Shown here piece after piece: positions 6,656 to 13,296 of a stretch of 13,379 nucleotides of DNA. The DNA is from JAOAJF01 sp046295675 (GTDB taxonomy: Archaea; Micrarchaeota; Micrarchaeia; Anstonellales; Anstonellaceae). The position numbers and the translations under genes are program-made. Location: positions 1-13,379 of the forward strand of contig JBKBMW010000022.1 in NCBI GenBank assembly GCA_046295675.1, read 5' to 3'. The notes under the pieces were generated by a model. The model had not been told where the DNA came from. It saw only the letters and a list, made by a program, of their open reading frames with translations, and did no database searches. Numbering within the stretch: the first letter of the stretch is position 1; each line of letters opens with the position of its first letter.

Positions 6656-7642
6656 TTATTTAAAAAATTTTTTATTAGATTTGGATAAAAAAATGGTATA
6701 GAAATAATCTTCCTCCTCAAATTCTTCTTTTTTAAAAGAATAATTCAAACCATTTTTTCTTTGGACAAGGGATATTTTTTGAGAGAGACTATTCTTTATG
6801 TATTCTTTTTGTCTTAAAACCTTTGAAAAAATTTTTTTGAACTTTAGGGATTGAAAAAGATAATAAAAATTCAAATCTACTGTTATTTGCTCTCCATATT
6901 TTCTTACAATAAATTTATTCCAATCTTCTTGGTCTAAAATAAAATCTTCTTTTTTATAAAAACCATAATCAAAAAACTGCATATAGCCGGTTTTTTTGAG
7001 TTTTTTTGATAAAAAGAAAATCAAATTTTTAGCTAAAAAGTTTATTGGGATAAAAAAATTTTTTGGAAAATAAGAAAATACTCTATTTTCTATTTTGCTT
7101 AATTTTTTCTTTTTGTTACTAACTTGGAAATTTAAATTTTTATTGTAATAAACTTCATAAACACAATTATCCTCTTTTTTTACAAAGATTTTTGCTGCTA
7201 AGTCAGAGAGTAATTCATTTGCTAAAACACAATCAAACTCTTCCTTTAATTTGAATTTAGAAAAATTATTTGCATCAAAAAGAATATTTTTTATTGTACA
7301 AAATTTAGAGAACTTTTCCAAATTTTTAGAAGCTAAATTTAATAAAGGAATAGAAAAATCAGCTAAAAAATAATTTACTTTTTTTAAAAAAATTTTATCT
7401 GTTGTTTTTAATTTTTCTAAAAAAGAAAAAGCAAAATTTCCATTTCCAACTCCGATTTCCAAAACATTTAATTTTTTGTTTTTTGAAAATTTCAAATGCG
7501 AATAAAAACTGCTAGCACAAGCTTGCCCTAACAAATTCTTTTTACTTTGTGTATAGGTTAGAAAATCATAATAGAGAGTAGGTTTTTGCTGTTTATAATA
7601 TTTTGAATTTACTTTTTGCATTAATTTATCTAAACTTAACAT
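6656..7642 (-). CDS. MidA/NDUFAF7-like SAM-dependent methyltransferase
   Basis: Members of this family (COG1565; mitochondrial NDUFAF7 dimethylates an arginine of complex I subunit NDUFS2) are SAM-dependent methyltransferases. In the 328-residue reading: LEIGVGNGNF (61-70) is SAM motif I; YFLADFS (91-97) ends the next strand; LANELLSDL (140-148) corresponds to the family's ANEFFDALP; MQFFDYGF (221-228) matches its IDYGY; and GEQITVDLNFYYL (250-262) resembles the family's D-x-T-x-HVDF segment. The N-terminal LDKLM...LYYDFLTY fits the family's opening helix. I prefer ATG 7642, 13 bases after the dnaJ stop; a TTG at 7699 would overlap dnaJ by 44 bases. The protein is divergent and very rich in Lys, Phe and Asn, and its target is unknown. 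Family membership is an inference from these motifs. Confidence 0.65.
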   Translation of the reverse strand: MLSLDKLMQKVNSKYYKQQKPTLYYDFLTYTQSKKNLLGQACASSFYSHLKFSKNKKLNVLEIGVGNGNFAFSFLEKLKTTDKIFLKKVNYFLADFSIPLLNLASKNLEKFSKFCTIKNILFDANNFSKFKLKEEFDCVLANELLSDLAAKIFVKKEDNCVYEVYYNKNLNFQVSNKKKKLSKIENRVFSYFPKNFFIPINFLAKNLIFFLSKKLKKTGYMQFFDYGFYKKEDFILDQEDWNKFIVRKYGEQITVDLNFYYLFQSLKFKKIFSKVLRQKEYIKNSLSQKISLVQRKNGLNYSFKKEEFEEEDYFYTIFLSKSNKKFFK

Positions 7643-7655
7643 TGGACCAACTAAT

Positions 7656-8777
7656 TTAAAAAAGGCCAAAGAGTTTGGATTTTTTGCTTTCGTTTTCAAA
7701 TTCCTTGAGCAGCTCTTTTTGATGAGAATTTAATTTTTTTGGAATCTCCACAATAACACGAATATAGAGATCTCCTTTTCTTTTTGTTCTTAGGTTTTGA
7801 AAGCCTTCATTTTGCAAACGCAATAAAGTGTGCGAAGGTGTACCTGCAGGAACATTTACCTCTAAATCAGAGCCATCTATATTTTTTAATTTTATTTTTC
7901 CACCTAAAACAAGAGTGGAGAATGAAACAAAAACATCAGTAAACAAATTATCTCCTTCTCTTCTGAATTTTTGATGAGGAGAAACTTCTACTAAAATATA
8001 TAAATCCCCATACCCTCCAGGACCCCATTCTCCCATTCCATCCAGTCTTAACCGAGCTCCATCATAAATTCCAGCTGGAATGTCAACAGAGATTTCCTCT
8101 TTTGATGGTACAAATCCCTTTCCTTGGCAAACAGAACAGGATTTTTTTGGAATTTTTCCACTTCCACCACATTTGGAACAGGTTGTAATAGTACTTAGCC
8201 TTCCGAATGGTCCCAAAGAACGAATTGTTTGCAGCTGACCACTCCCTCCACATTGAGGACAGGTTATAAGTGAAGAACCAGATGCAACCCCAGAACCATT
8301 ACAGGCTTTGCAGATAATTTTACGCTGGATAAACAATGTTTTTTTTGTTCCTTTGTATGCTTCCTCAAAACTTATTAAAACAGTTGCAGAAAGATCTCTT
8401 CCTTTATAATAAGTTGCTCTCTGTCTTCTTCTTTGTGTGGAAAATGGAGAGAAAAAATCTTCAAAGAAAAAATCTTCAAGGTCTAATCCCATATTTTTAA
8501 AGATATCTTCAAAATCCACCCCTCTAAATATATCTTCCTGAGTGTACATTCTATCAAAACCTGCATGGCCAAATTGATCATAAGCTTGCCTTTTTTGAGG
8601 ATCAGAAAGGACAGCATAAGCCTCAGAGATTTCTTTGAATTTTTCTTCTGCTCCTGGTTCTTTGTTTTTGTCTGGATGATATTTTAAAGCCAAATTACGA
8701 TAAGCTTTTTTTATTTCTTCTAGGCTTGCATTTTTAGGCACTCCTAAAATTTCATAATAATCTTTTTTTGTTGTCAT
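7656..8777 (-). CDS. dnaJ: Chaperone DnaJ (Hsp40, class A)
   Basis: DnaJ delivers unfolded clients to DnaK and stimulates its ATPase. The 373-residue protein has a J domain (about 5-72) with HPD at 34-36, then a linker, then a zinc domain with four CxxCxGxG repeats starting near Cys156, Cys173, Cys200 and Cys214, and a C-terminal substrate-binding region (VSPHQKFRREGDNLF, VLGGKI). Oddity: the linker at about 74-119, normally Gly/Phe-rich, is poor in Gly and instead rich in Asp, Glu and Phe (for example LDLEDFFFEDFF), followed by an Arg-rich patch. Class A layout is complete. The gene starts 15 bases after the dnaK stop, without an evident Shine-Dalgarno, and is followed closely by the methyltransferase gene. 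Confidence 0.97.
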   Translation of the reverse strand: MTTKKDYYEILGVPKNASLEEIKKAYRNLALKYHPDKNKEPGAEEKFKEISEAYAVLSDPQKRQAYDQFGHAGFDRMYTQEDIFRGVDFEDIFKNMGLDLEDFFFEDFFSPFSTQRRRQRATYYKGRDLSATVLISFEEAYKGTKKTLFIQRKIICKACNGSGVASGSSLITCPQCGGSGQLQTIRSLGPFGRLSTITTCSKCGGSGKIPKKSCSVCQGKGFVPSKEEISVDIPAGIYDGARLRLDGMGEWGPGGYGDLYILVEVSPHQKFRREGDNLFTDVFVSFSTLVLGGKIKLKNIDGSDLEVNVPAGTPSHTLLRLQNEGFQNLRTKRKGDLYIRVIVEIPKKLNSHQKELLKEFENESKKSKLFGLF

Positions 8778-8792
8778 AAAATCAAGTTAAAT

Positions 8793-10670
8793 TTAGGATT
8801 TCTTGGTAAAGGATGCATCTATTGTATCATCCCCGCCATCTTTTTTATCTTTTCTTGTATCTGAAAAGTTTTCCCCTTCTCTATTTTGTCCAAACCCACC
8901 TTGACCTTGAGTCTCTCCACTTCCCCCGCTTTTATATATCTCTTGACCTATTTCAGAAAGCAATGGCTTTAGTTCTGTAAGCAAGCGCTTACAGGTTTGT
9001 ACATCTTTTTTTGAAGAAGCCTCCTTTAAATCATTGATTATTTTTTCTATCTTTTCTTTTAAACTAGTACTAATCTTATCTTTAAATTCGTTTAATGTTT
9101 TTTCTGCTTGATAGGCAGTAATATCTGCTTCGTTTATTGTTTCCACCTCTTCCCTTTTCTTTTTGTCTTCCTGCGCATATTGCTCTGCTTCCTTGATTTT
9201 CTTTTCTATTTCTTCTTTGGACATTTTGTTTGGTGCAGTAATAATCATTTTTTGCTCTTTTCCTGTGCCTTTATCTTTAGCAGAAACATGCAAAATTCCA
9301 TTTACATCTATATCAAAAGTAACTTCGATTTGAGGGACTCCTCTTGGTGCCGGAGGAATTCCGACTAACTGGAACCTTCCAAGTTCAACATTATCATCTG
9401 CCATCGGCCTTTCTCCCTGTAAAACCCTTATCTCAACAGAAGTTTGATTATCTGCAGCAGTAGTGAAAATTTGGCTTCTTTTTGTTGGAATAGTGGTATT
9501 TTTCTCAATTAGCTTAGTAAAAATTCCTCCCAAGGTTTCAATTCCAAGGGAAAGAGGAGTAACATCCAATAAAAGTATGTCTTTTACTTCACCAGCCAAT
9601 ACTCCAGCTTGAATTGCTGCACCAAATGCAACACATTCCATTGGGTCAACTCCTCGCTCCACTTTTTTGTTAACCACTCCCTCTACAAATCTCTGGACTA
9701 TTGGCATTCTAGTTGGGCCACCAACTAATATTATTTTATCTATTTGATCTTTAGTAAGTTTTGCGTCTGCTAAAGCAGTTTCAATTGGTTTTTTGCATCT
9801 TTGAATAATTGGGTCTACAATTTCTTCTAATTTTGCTCTTGTAAGTTTATGGACAAAATGCTTTGGACCAGATTGTGTTGCTGTTAGATAAGGTAGATTT
9901 ATTTCACTCTCAAAAGTAGTGGAAAGCTCAATTTTTGTTTTTTCTGCTGCTTCTTTCAATCTTTGAAGAGCTATTGGGTCATTTTGTACATTTACTCCAC
10001 TTTCTCGTAAAAATACTCCAATTAAATAATCCACAATAGCATTATCCATGTCTGTTCCACCAAGCTCAGTATCACCTGAAGTGGATTTGACTTCAAAAAC
10101 TCCCTCTCCAAATTCCATTATAGTTACATCTAATGTACCTCCACCTAAATCAAAAACCATTATTTTTTGTGGTTCGGTTTTCTTATCTAATCCATAGGCT
10201 AAAGCAGCTGCAGTTGGCTCATTGATTATTCTAACAACTTCTAATCCAGCTATTTGGCCAGCATCCTTTGTTGCCTGCCTTTGATTATCGTTAAAATATG
10301 CTGGGACAGTGATAACTGCTTTTGTAACTGGTTGGCCTAAAAATGCTTCTGCATCTTGCTTGATTTTTCTTAAAATCATTGCAGAAAGCTCTTGCGGAGT
10401 AAATTCTTTGTCTCCTAATTTATAAACATAGTTTGTACCCATTTTTCTTTTAAATGCTGTTGCAGTGTTTTGTGGATTAGATACTGCCTGCCTTTTTGCT
10501 GGTTCTCCAACTAAAATTTGATTGTCTTTAGTTATTGCAACTACTGATGGAAAGGATTTTCCATAAAGCGAAGCTCCCTCTGCAGATGGAATTAAAACTG
10601 GTCTTCCTCCTTCTAATACTGCTGCTGCAGAGTTAGAAGTTCCAAGATCAATTCCAATAATTTTTGTCAT
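8793..10670 (-). CDS. dnaK: Molecular chaperone DnaK (Hsp70)
   Basis: DnaK binds and releases hydrophobic peptide segments under ATP control, with DnaJ and GrpE. The 625-residue protein has the ATPase domain (about 1-362) with IIGIDLGTSNS (4-14), FDLGGGTLDVT (173-183) and LVGGPTRMP (315-323). The interdomain linker ILLLDV is at 365-370, followed by the beta substrate domain and a helical lid. The tail is Gly/Gln-rich then acidic (GGSGETQGQGGFGQ, GGDDTIDASF). Between about residues 75 and 100 it lacks the roughly 25-residue insertion of proteobacterial DnaK, matching the archaeal/Gram-positive type. A GAGGTG Shine-Dalgarno (10676-10681) lies 5 bases before the ATG, and the start overlaps the grpE stop by 4 bases, implying translational coupling. 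Archaeal dnaK genes are generally regarded as acquired from bacteria. Confidence 0.98.
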   Translation of the reverse strand: MTKIIGIDLGTSNSAAAVLEGGRPVLIPSAEGASLYGKSFPSVVAITKDNQILVGEPAKRQAVSNPQNTATAFKRKMGTNYVYKLGDKEFTPQELSAMILRKIKQDAEAFLGQPVTKAVITVPAYFNDNQRQATKDAGQIAGLEVVRIINEPTAAALAYGLDKKTEPQKIMVFDLGGGTLDVTIMEFGEGVFEVKSTSGDTELGGTDMDNAIVDYLIGVFLRESGVNVQNDPIALQRLKEAAEKTKIELSTTFESEINLPYLTATQSGPKHFVHKLTRAKLEEIVDPIIQRCKKPIETALADAKLTKDQIDKIILVGGPTRMPIVQRFVEGVVNKKVERGVDPMECVAFGAAIQAGVLAGEVKDILLLDVTPLSLGIETLGGIFTKLIEKNTTIPTKRSQIFTTAADNQTSVEIRVLQGERPMADDNVELGRFQLVGIPPAPRGVPQIEVTFDIDVNGILHVSAKDKGTGKEQKMIITAPNKMSKEEIEKKIKEAEQYAQEDKKKREEVETINEADITAYQAEKTLNEFKDKISTSLKEKIEKIINDLKEASSKKDVQTCKRLLTELKPLLSEIGQEIYKSGGSGETQGQGGFGQNREGENFSDTRKDKKDGGDDTIDASFTKKS

Positions 10671-11239
10671 ACCACCACCTCATTTTCCTTTTTCTTATCT
10701 TTTTCTTCTTTTTCTTGTTTTTGTTCTTTTTTTTCTATTTTTTTATAAATACTAACCTTTGCTGGCCTTAAAAGTTTTCCATTTATTGTATAGCCCTTCT
10801 TAATAACTTTAGCAATATGACCATCTGGTTCTCCATCTACTTTTAATATTACCTCATGAAGATGAGGATCAGGTTCCCCAGAACAATCTATTTCTTCTAT
10901 ATTATAAAAGGTTAAAAGATTTGAAAGTTTTTTTTGTAAAATTTTCAAGCCTTCTTTAATTTTTTCAACTTCTCCACTTGAGTTTATTGGCTCAAGAGAG
11001 ATTAAAACTTCTTGATAAATATCTAAAAAGTGATTTAATACATCAAGCTTACCTAATTCAAAAGCCTGTTCGATTTCTTTTGTAGTTCTTTTTTTGTAGT
11101 TATCGAATTCTGCTGCTAATCTTTTGAGGTCATTTTTGTATTCTTCGCATTGGGCTTGAAGTTTTTCTTTTTCATCCTTTTCGATAGAGATTTTTGTAGC
11201 ATCTTGTTTGGAGGTGTTTTCTTTTTTTTCATTATCCAT
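10667..11239 (-). CDS. grpE: GrpE, nucleotide exchange factor of DnaK
   Basis: GrpE is a dimer that releases ADP from DnaK. In the 190-residue reading, a long charged N-terminal helix (about 15-65, including AAEFDNYKKRT) forms the coiled coil. A helical bundle follows, then the beta domain with DPHLHEV (124-130) and the signature GYTINGKLLRPAKV (149-162). The last 25 residues are a Lys/Glu-rich extension (KKEQKQEKEEKDKKKE) beyond the usual end. I chose ATG 11239 because MDNEKK is a normal start. A GTG at 11254 would add five residues (MIVIF) and overlap the regulator stop as GTGA, so coupling from that codon is also possible. It is second in the operon and overlaps dnaK by 4 bases. Confidence 0.94.
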   Translation of the reverse strand: MDNEKKENTSKQDATKISIEKDEKEKLQAQCEEYKNDLKRLAAEFDNYKKRTTKEIEQAFELGKLDVLNHFLDIYQEVLISLEPINSSGEVEKIKEGLKILQKKLSNLLTFYNIEEIDCSGEPDPHLHEVILKVDGEPDGHIAKVIKKGYTINGKLLRPAKVSIYKKIEKKEQKQEKEEKDKKKENEVVV

Positions 11240-11250
11240 AAAAATCACAA

Positions 11251-11673
11251 TCACTTTAGATAATATTTTTGATCAAGTTTTTGTGCTATAGCAAAAACCT
11301 CATCAAATATTTTATCTGCTTCCTCCTTGGCTTTTAGCACAAATTTACTAAAACCATGTTCAATGAAGTAATACCTTGATTTTTCCTTTTTTAATAAACC
11401 AATCTTTTCCAATCGATTTAAATGATGAAGCACCGTTATTCTGTTTAAAGCGACTGTTTTTGCCAATAGCGAAGCATTTATCGGTTTGGATAAAGGAAAG
11501 TTAAGCATTGCTCGTATAATTGTAAGCATGGTTTTGTCTTTGTCTCGTTTTGTAAGTATTTGGAGATTGGAGCAAAAAATTTCTAATTCATCTTGTTTGT
11601 TTAAGTTAACAATGAATATACCTTTACTTTCTTTTTTTTGTCCTTCTAATTTAACTAAAAATGTTAATACCAT
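11251..11673 (-). CDS. Winged-helix (ArsR-like) transcriptional regulator heading the chaperone operon
   Basis: The 140-residue protein has an N-terminal part of about 45 residues without a known motif, then a winged-helix DNA-binding domain (about 46-108). Helix LLAKTVA (69-75), recognition helix NRITVLHHLNRLEKIGLL (77-94) and a basic wing ending KSRYYF (98-103) follow the ArsR-type pattern of HL-x-x-L-x-x-x-GL. A C-terminal helix (110-135) probably dimerises. No metal-binding cysteine cluster is seen. It abuts grpE (its TGA stop lies just before the grpE ATG, and overlaps an alternative GTG by 4 bases) and so leads a regulator-grpE-dnaK-dnaJ operon. A role as heat-shock repressor is inferred from position; bacterial HrcA occupies the same place but is a different protein. 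Its start codon lies inside an 8-bp inverted repeat, consistent with autoregulation. Confidence 0.85.
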   Translation of the reverse strand: MVLTFLVKLEGQKKESKGIFIVNLNKQDELEIFCSNLQILTKRDKDKTMLTIIRAMLNFPLSKPINASLLAKTVALNRITVLHHLNRLEKIGLLKKEKSRYYFIEHGFSKFVLKAKEEADKIFDEVFAIAQKLDQKYYLK

Positions 11674-11692
11674 ATATACATATTTATATATG
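11671..11692. repeat. 8-bp inverted repeat over the regulator start codon, candidate operator
   Basis: CATATATA at 11671-11678 and its exact complement TATATATG at 11685-11692 are separated by six bases. The left arm contains the regulator's ATG (minus strand). It sits at the expected transcription start, so a bound dimer would block the operon. The same 11-mer CATATATACAT recurs at 11716-11726. Confidence 0.45.
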
Positions 11693-11698
11693 CAAAAG

Positions 11699-11706
11699 TA
11701 TTTAAA
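11699..11706 (-). promoter_or_regulatory. TATA box of the regulator-grpE-dnaK-dnaJ operon
   Basis: TTTAAATA on the minus strand is centred about 30 bases before the regulator ATG at 11673. Usual archaeal spacing would place the transcript start within a few bases of the ATG, giving a leaderless or nearly leaderless message; no Shine-Dalgarno is present. A second TATA-like TATATAAATA (11681-11690) lies too close to the ATG to serve this start. Confidence 0.55.
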
Positions 11707-11722
11707 TGTTTATATCATATAT

Positions 11723-11748
11723 ACATCAATTTTTTACATCAATTTTTT
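11723..11748. repeat. Two perfect tandem copies of a 13-bp unit
   Basis: ACATCAATTTTTT occurs at 11723-11735 and again at 11736-11748 with no spacer. The pair lies between the divergent chaperone operon and the L,D-transpeptidase gene, upstream of both TATA boxes. A 13-bp period is not quite a helical turn and a half; it could be tandem regulator sites or simple duplication. Confidence 0.6.
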
Positions 11749-11771
11749 ATTAAACAAAAATCATTTTTAAA

Positions 11772-11781
11772 TTAATATAAA
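11772..11781 (+). promoter_or_regulatory. Probable TATA box of the L,D-transpeptidase gene
   Basis: TTAATATAAA is centred near 11776. A transcript start about 25 bases on, near 11801, would precede the ATG at 11814 by a short leader and lie downstream of the ATG at 11781. This favours 11814 as the start. No Shine-Dalgarno is seen before either ATG. Confidence 0.45.
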
Positions 11782-11813
11782 TGTTTTTAAATTTTTTACC
11801 ACATAAAATAATT

Positions 11814-12872
11814 ATGTTAAATATAAACAAAAAACAACATAATTTAATTAAAGCCTTTCTTTTATTTTTGTTTTTTTCTTTTTCTGGCCAAATCAACCAC
11901 CACGAGCCAGAAAGAAAACCTAAAAAGTATCAAATTCAAATTCAAAAAGAAAAAGAAGAAAAAAATTTTTCTTCCAGCTCAAAAAATAATAGTTATAGAT
12001 TTTTTATAAACTTAGCTGAATTTAAAAATATACTTTTTGAAAATGAAAAAGCAATAGATTCTTCAGTTATATGCCCTGGAGGGTATAGAAGAAGAACTCC
12101 TCTTTTAGCAGTTAATAAAAAAGTAATAGTTATTAGACCGGCTTTTTTTCCTACAAAAGCAGAAAGAGATCAGTTCAGAGCAGCTTTTCCAGATAGAACA
12201 AGTCAGCCAGCAAATCCAAAAAATCCATTAGGACGAGTAAAGATAGACCTACATAATGTTGAGGGCTTATTGATTAGAATGCATGGAACAAGCTTGGTAA
12301 AAAGTATTGGCGAATTTAAAGATGGCGAAGTAGTAAACTACAAGTTTGCTTCTAATGGTTGTATTAGAAATAATAATCTTGCGATAGAGAAAATGATTGG
12401 AAGAGTTATTGGAAATAGTGAAATAAAAAAAGTTTTTCCTCTAAAAAGTAATAAAGAAATAGAAGAGTTAATCAAGGAATATAAAAATTTCAAGATTGAA
12501 GATTGGGAAATAATCAATAAGACCACAAAAGGAAGAAGCATTATAATAGAATTAGAAAAACCAATCCAAATAGATGTTGTTTATAGATTATGGGATATAA
12601 TTTCTTATACAGATAGTACAATAGAATTTAGAATTCATATAGATTTATATAATTATTTGGATGGTAAACGAGAGATAAGGGTTATTAAACCATATCAATT
12701 AAATAGAGAAGAAAATGCTTATAATTTTGAGCATTTTTGTAGAGATTTAGAAAAAAAGAAGATTTATCTTAACAAATTGGAACAAAAAGAAAGTTGGCAA
12801 AAACTAAAAAAAATGATTGAAAAAAATAAAAATACAAATAAAAAAATTTTTATTAGGTTGAATAAAAGCTAA
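11814..12872 (+). CDS. YcbB-like L,D-transpeptidase (YkuD fold), secreted or membrane-anchored
   Basis: L,D-transpeptidases use a cysteine to cross-link peptidoglycan stems or attach proteins to them. In this 352-residue reading an N-terminal basic region precedes a hydrophobic segment (LIKAFLLFLFFSFSG, about 11-25), a signal peptide or anchor. A charged low-complexity linker (about 30-60) follows. The catalytic domain shows YRRRTPLLA (91-99), NPKNPLGRVKI (134-144), RMHGTS (155-160) with His157, and FASNGCIR (178-185) with nucleophile Cys183 and Arg185. The later PIQIDVVYRLW...FRIHIDLY segment matches the C-terminal motif of the YcbB/LdtD group. Asn replaces the second His of the usual SHGC. 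An ATG at 11781 would add 11 residues, but the TATA position and signal-peptide shape favour 11814. Its presence beside archaeal genes is surprising; its substrate there is unknown. Confidence 0.85.
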   Translation: MLNINKKQHNLIKAFLLFLFFSFSGQINHHEPERKPKKYQIQIQKEKEEKNFSSSSKNNSYRFFINLAEFKNILFENEKAIDSSVICPGGYRRRTPLLAVNKKVIVIRPAFFPTKAERDQFRAAFPDRTSQPANPKNPLGRVKIDLHNVEGLLIRMHGTSLVKSIGEFKDGEVVNYKFASNGCIRNNNLAIEKMIGRVIGNSEIKKVFPLKSNKEIEELIKEYKNFKIEDWEIINKTTKGRSIIIELEKPIQIDVVYRLWDIISYTDSTIEFRIHIDLYNYLDGKREIRVIKPYQLNREENAYNFEHFCRDLEKKKIYLNKLEQKESWQKLKKMIEKNKNTNKKIFIRLNKS

Positions 12873-12884
12873 AACTAAAATAAA

Positions 12885-12915
12885 TTTTTTTCTTTTATCT
12901 TTCTTTTTTCTTTTT
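12885..12915 (+). terminator. T-rich terminator after the L,D-transpeptidase gene
   Basis: A plus-strand pyrimidine tract with T runs of seven, six and five follows the stop by about 12 bases, without a clear hairpin. It overlaps the end of the convergent membrane-protein gene, whose Lys-rich tail (KKKKER) is encoded by the opposite strand of the same tract, so part of it is coding sequence. Confidence 0.45.
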
Positions 12916-13269
12916 AAAATAAAAATAGAAAAAGCGGATTATAGACTGAAAAACAAATACTACTACATTTTTGAATTTTAGAAAAAGAAAAATAAATAAG
13001 AGAATAACTCCAATTTCGCTCAATAGGATAATCAGTTCTGTTCTTTGATTTTCTTGTAATTTTCTTTTTAAAGAAGATGGGATAGAACCCTCTTGTAGGT
13101 CTGAAAAAGATGGGGGGGATTCAAACTGCTTTAAAAGCTGTATTTTAATAGATACATTTTCGTATGGGCTTTGAGCAATAATGTCAAAAGAGGTATCGTT
13201 TTGTACACAAAAAATTTTATAAAAAATTAATTTTGTTTGATTTAAAATTTGATTTAAAGTTTTTCTCAT
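12895..13269 (-). CDS. Hypothetical small membrane protein, 124 residues
   Basis: I do not recognise this protein. Residues 1-77 are polar with a likely strand-rich part (SFDIIAQSPYENVSIKIQLL). A strong membrane segment (about 80-100: ELIILLSEIGVILLFIFLFL) is followed by a second hydrophobic stretch (VVVFVFQSIIRFFYFYF), ending in a basic KKKKER tail, which suggests the C-terminus faces the cytoplasm. There is no clear signal peptide. I chose ATG 13269: a TTTAAATA TATA box lies about 32 bases upstream (13298-13305). A TTG at 13293 would add eight residues (MKYLTSLT) and sit 3 bases after the preceding gene's stop. It converges with the L,D-transpeptidase gene, 22 bases apart. Confidence 0.7.
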   Translation of the reverse strand: MRKTLNQILNQTKLIFYKIFCVQNDTSFDIIAQSPYENVSIKIQLLKQFESPPSFSDLQEGSIPSSLKRKLQENQRTELIILLSEIGVILLFIFLFLKFKNVVVFVFQSIIRFFYFYFKKKKER

Positions 13270-13296
13270 AGTAAGTGAGGTTAAATATTTCAAAAC

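Noticed and set aside
7643..7699. Upstream TTG start for the methyltransferase, overlapping dnaJ by 44 bases
   Set aside because: The ATG at 7642 just after the dnaJ stop is a better start, and the extra 19 residues match nothing in the family.
9108..9368. An 86-codon plus-strand frame opposite dnaK
   Set aside because: Antisense to a highly conserved domain; Phe/Cys-rich composition is an artefact of the opposite strand.
11486..11770. A 94-codon plus-strand frame running across the regulator gene and the divergent promoter
   Set aside because: It is antisense to the winged-helix gene, and its end is just translated AT-rich intergenic DNA.
12338..12541. A 67-codon hydrophobic minus-strand frame opposite the L,D-transpeptidase gene
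   Set aside because: Antisense to a domain with clear catalytic motifs; no start signals.
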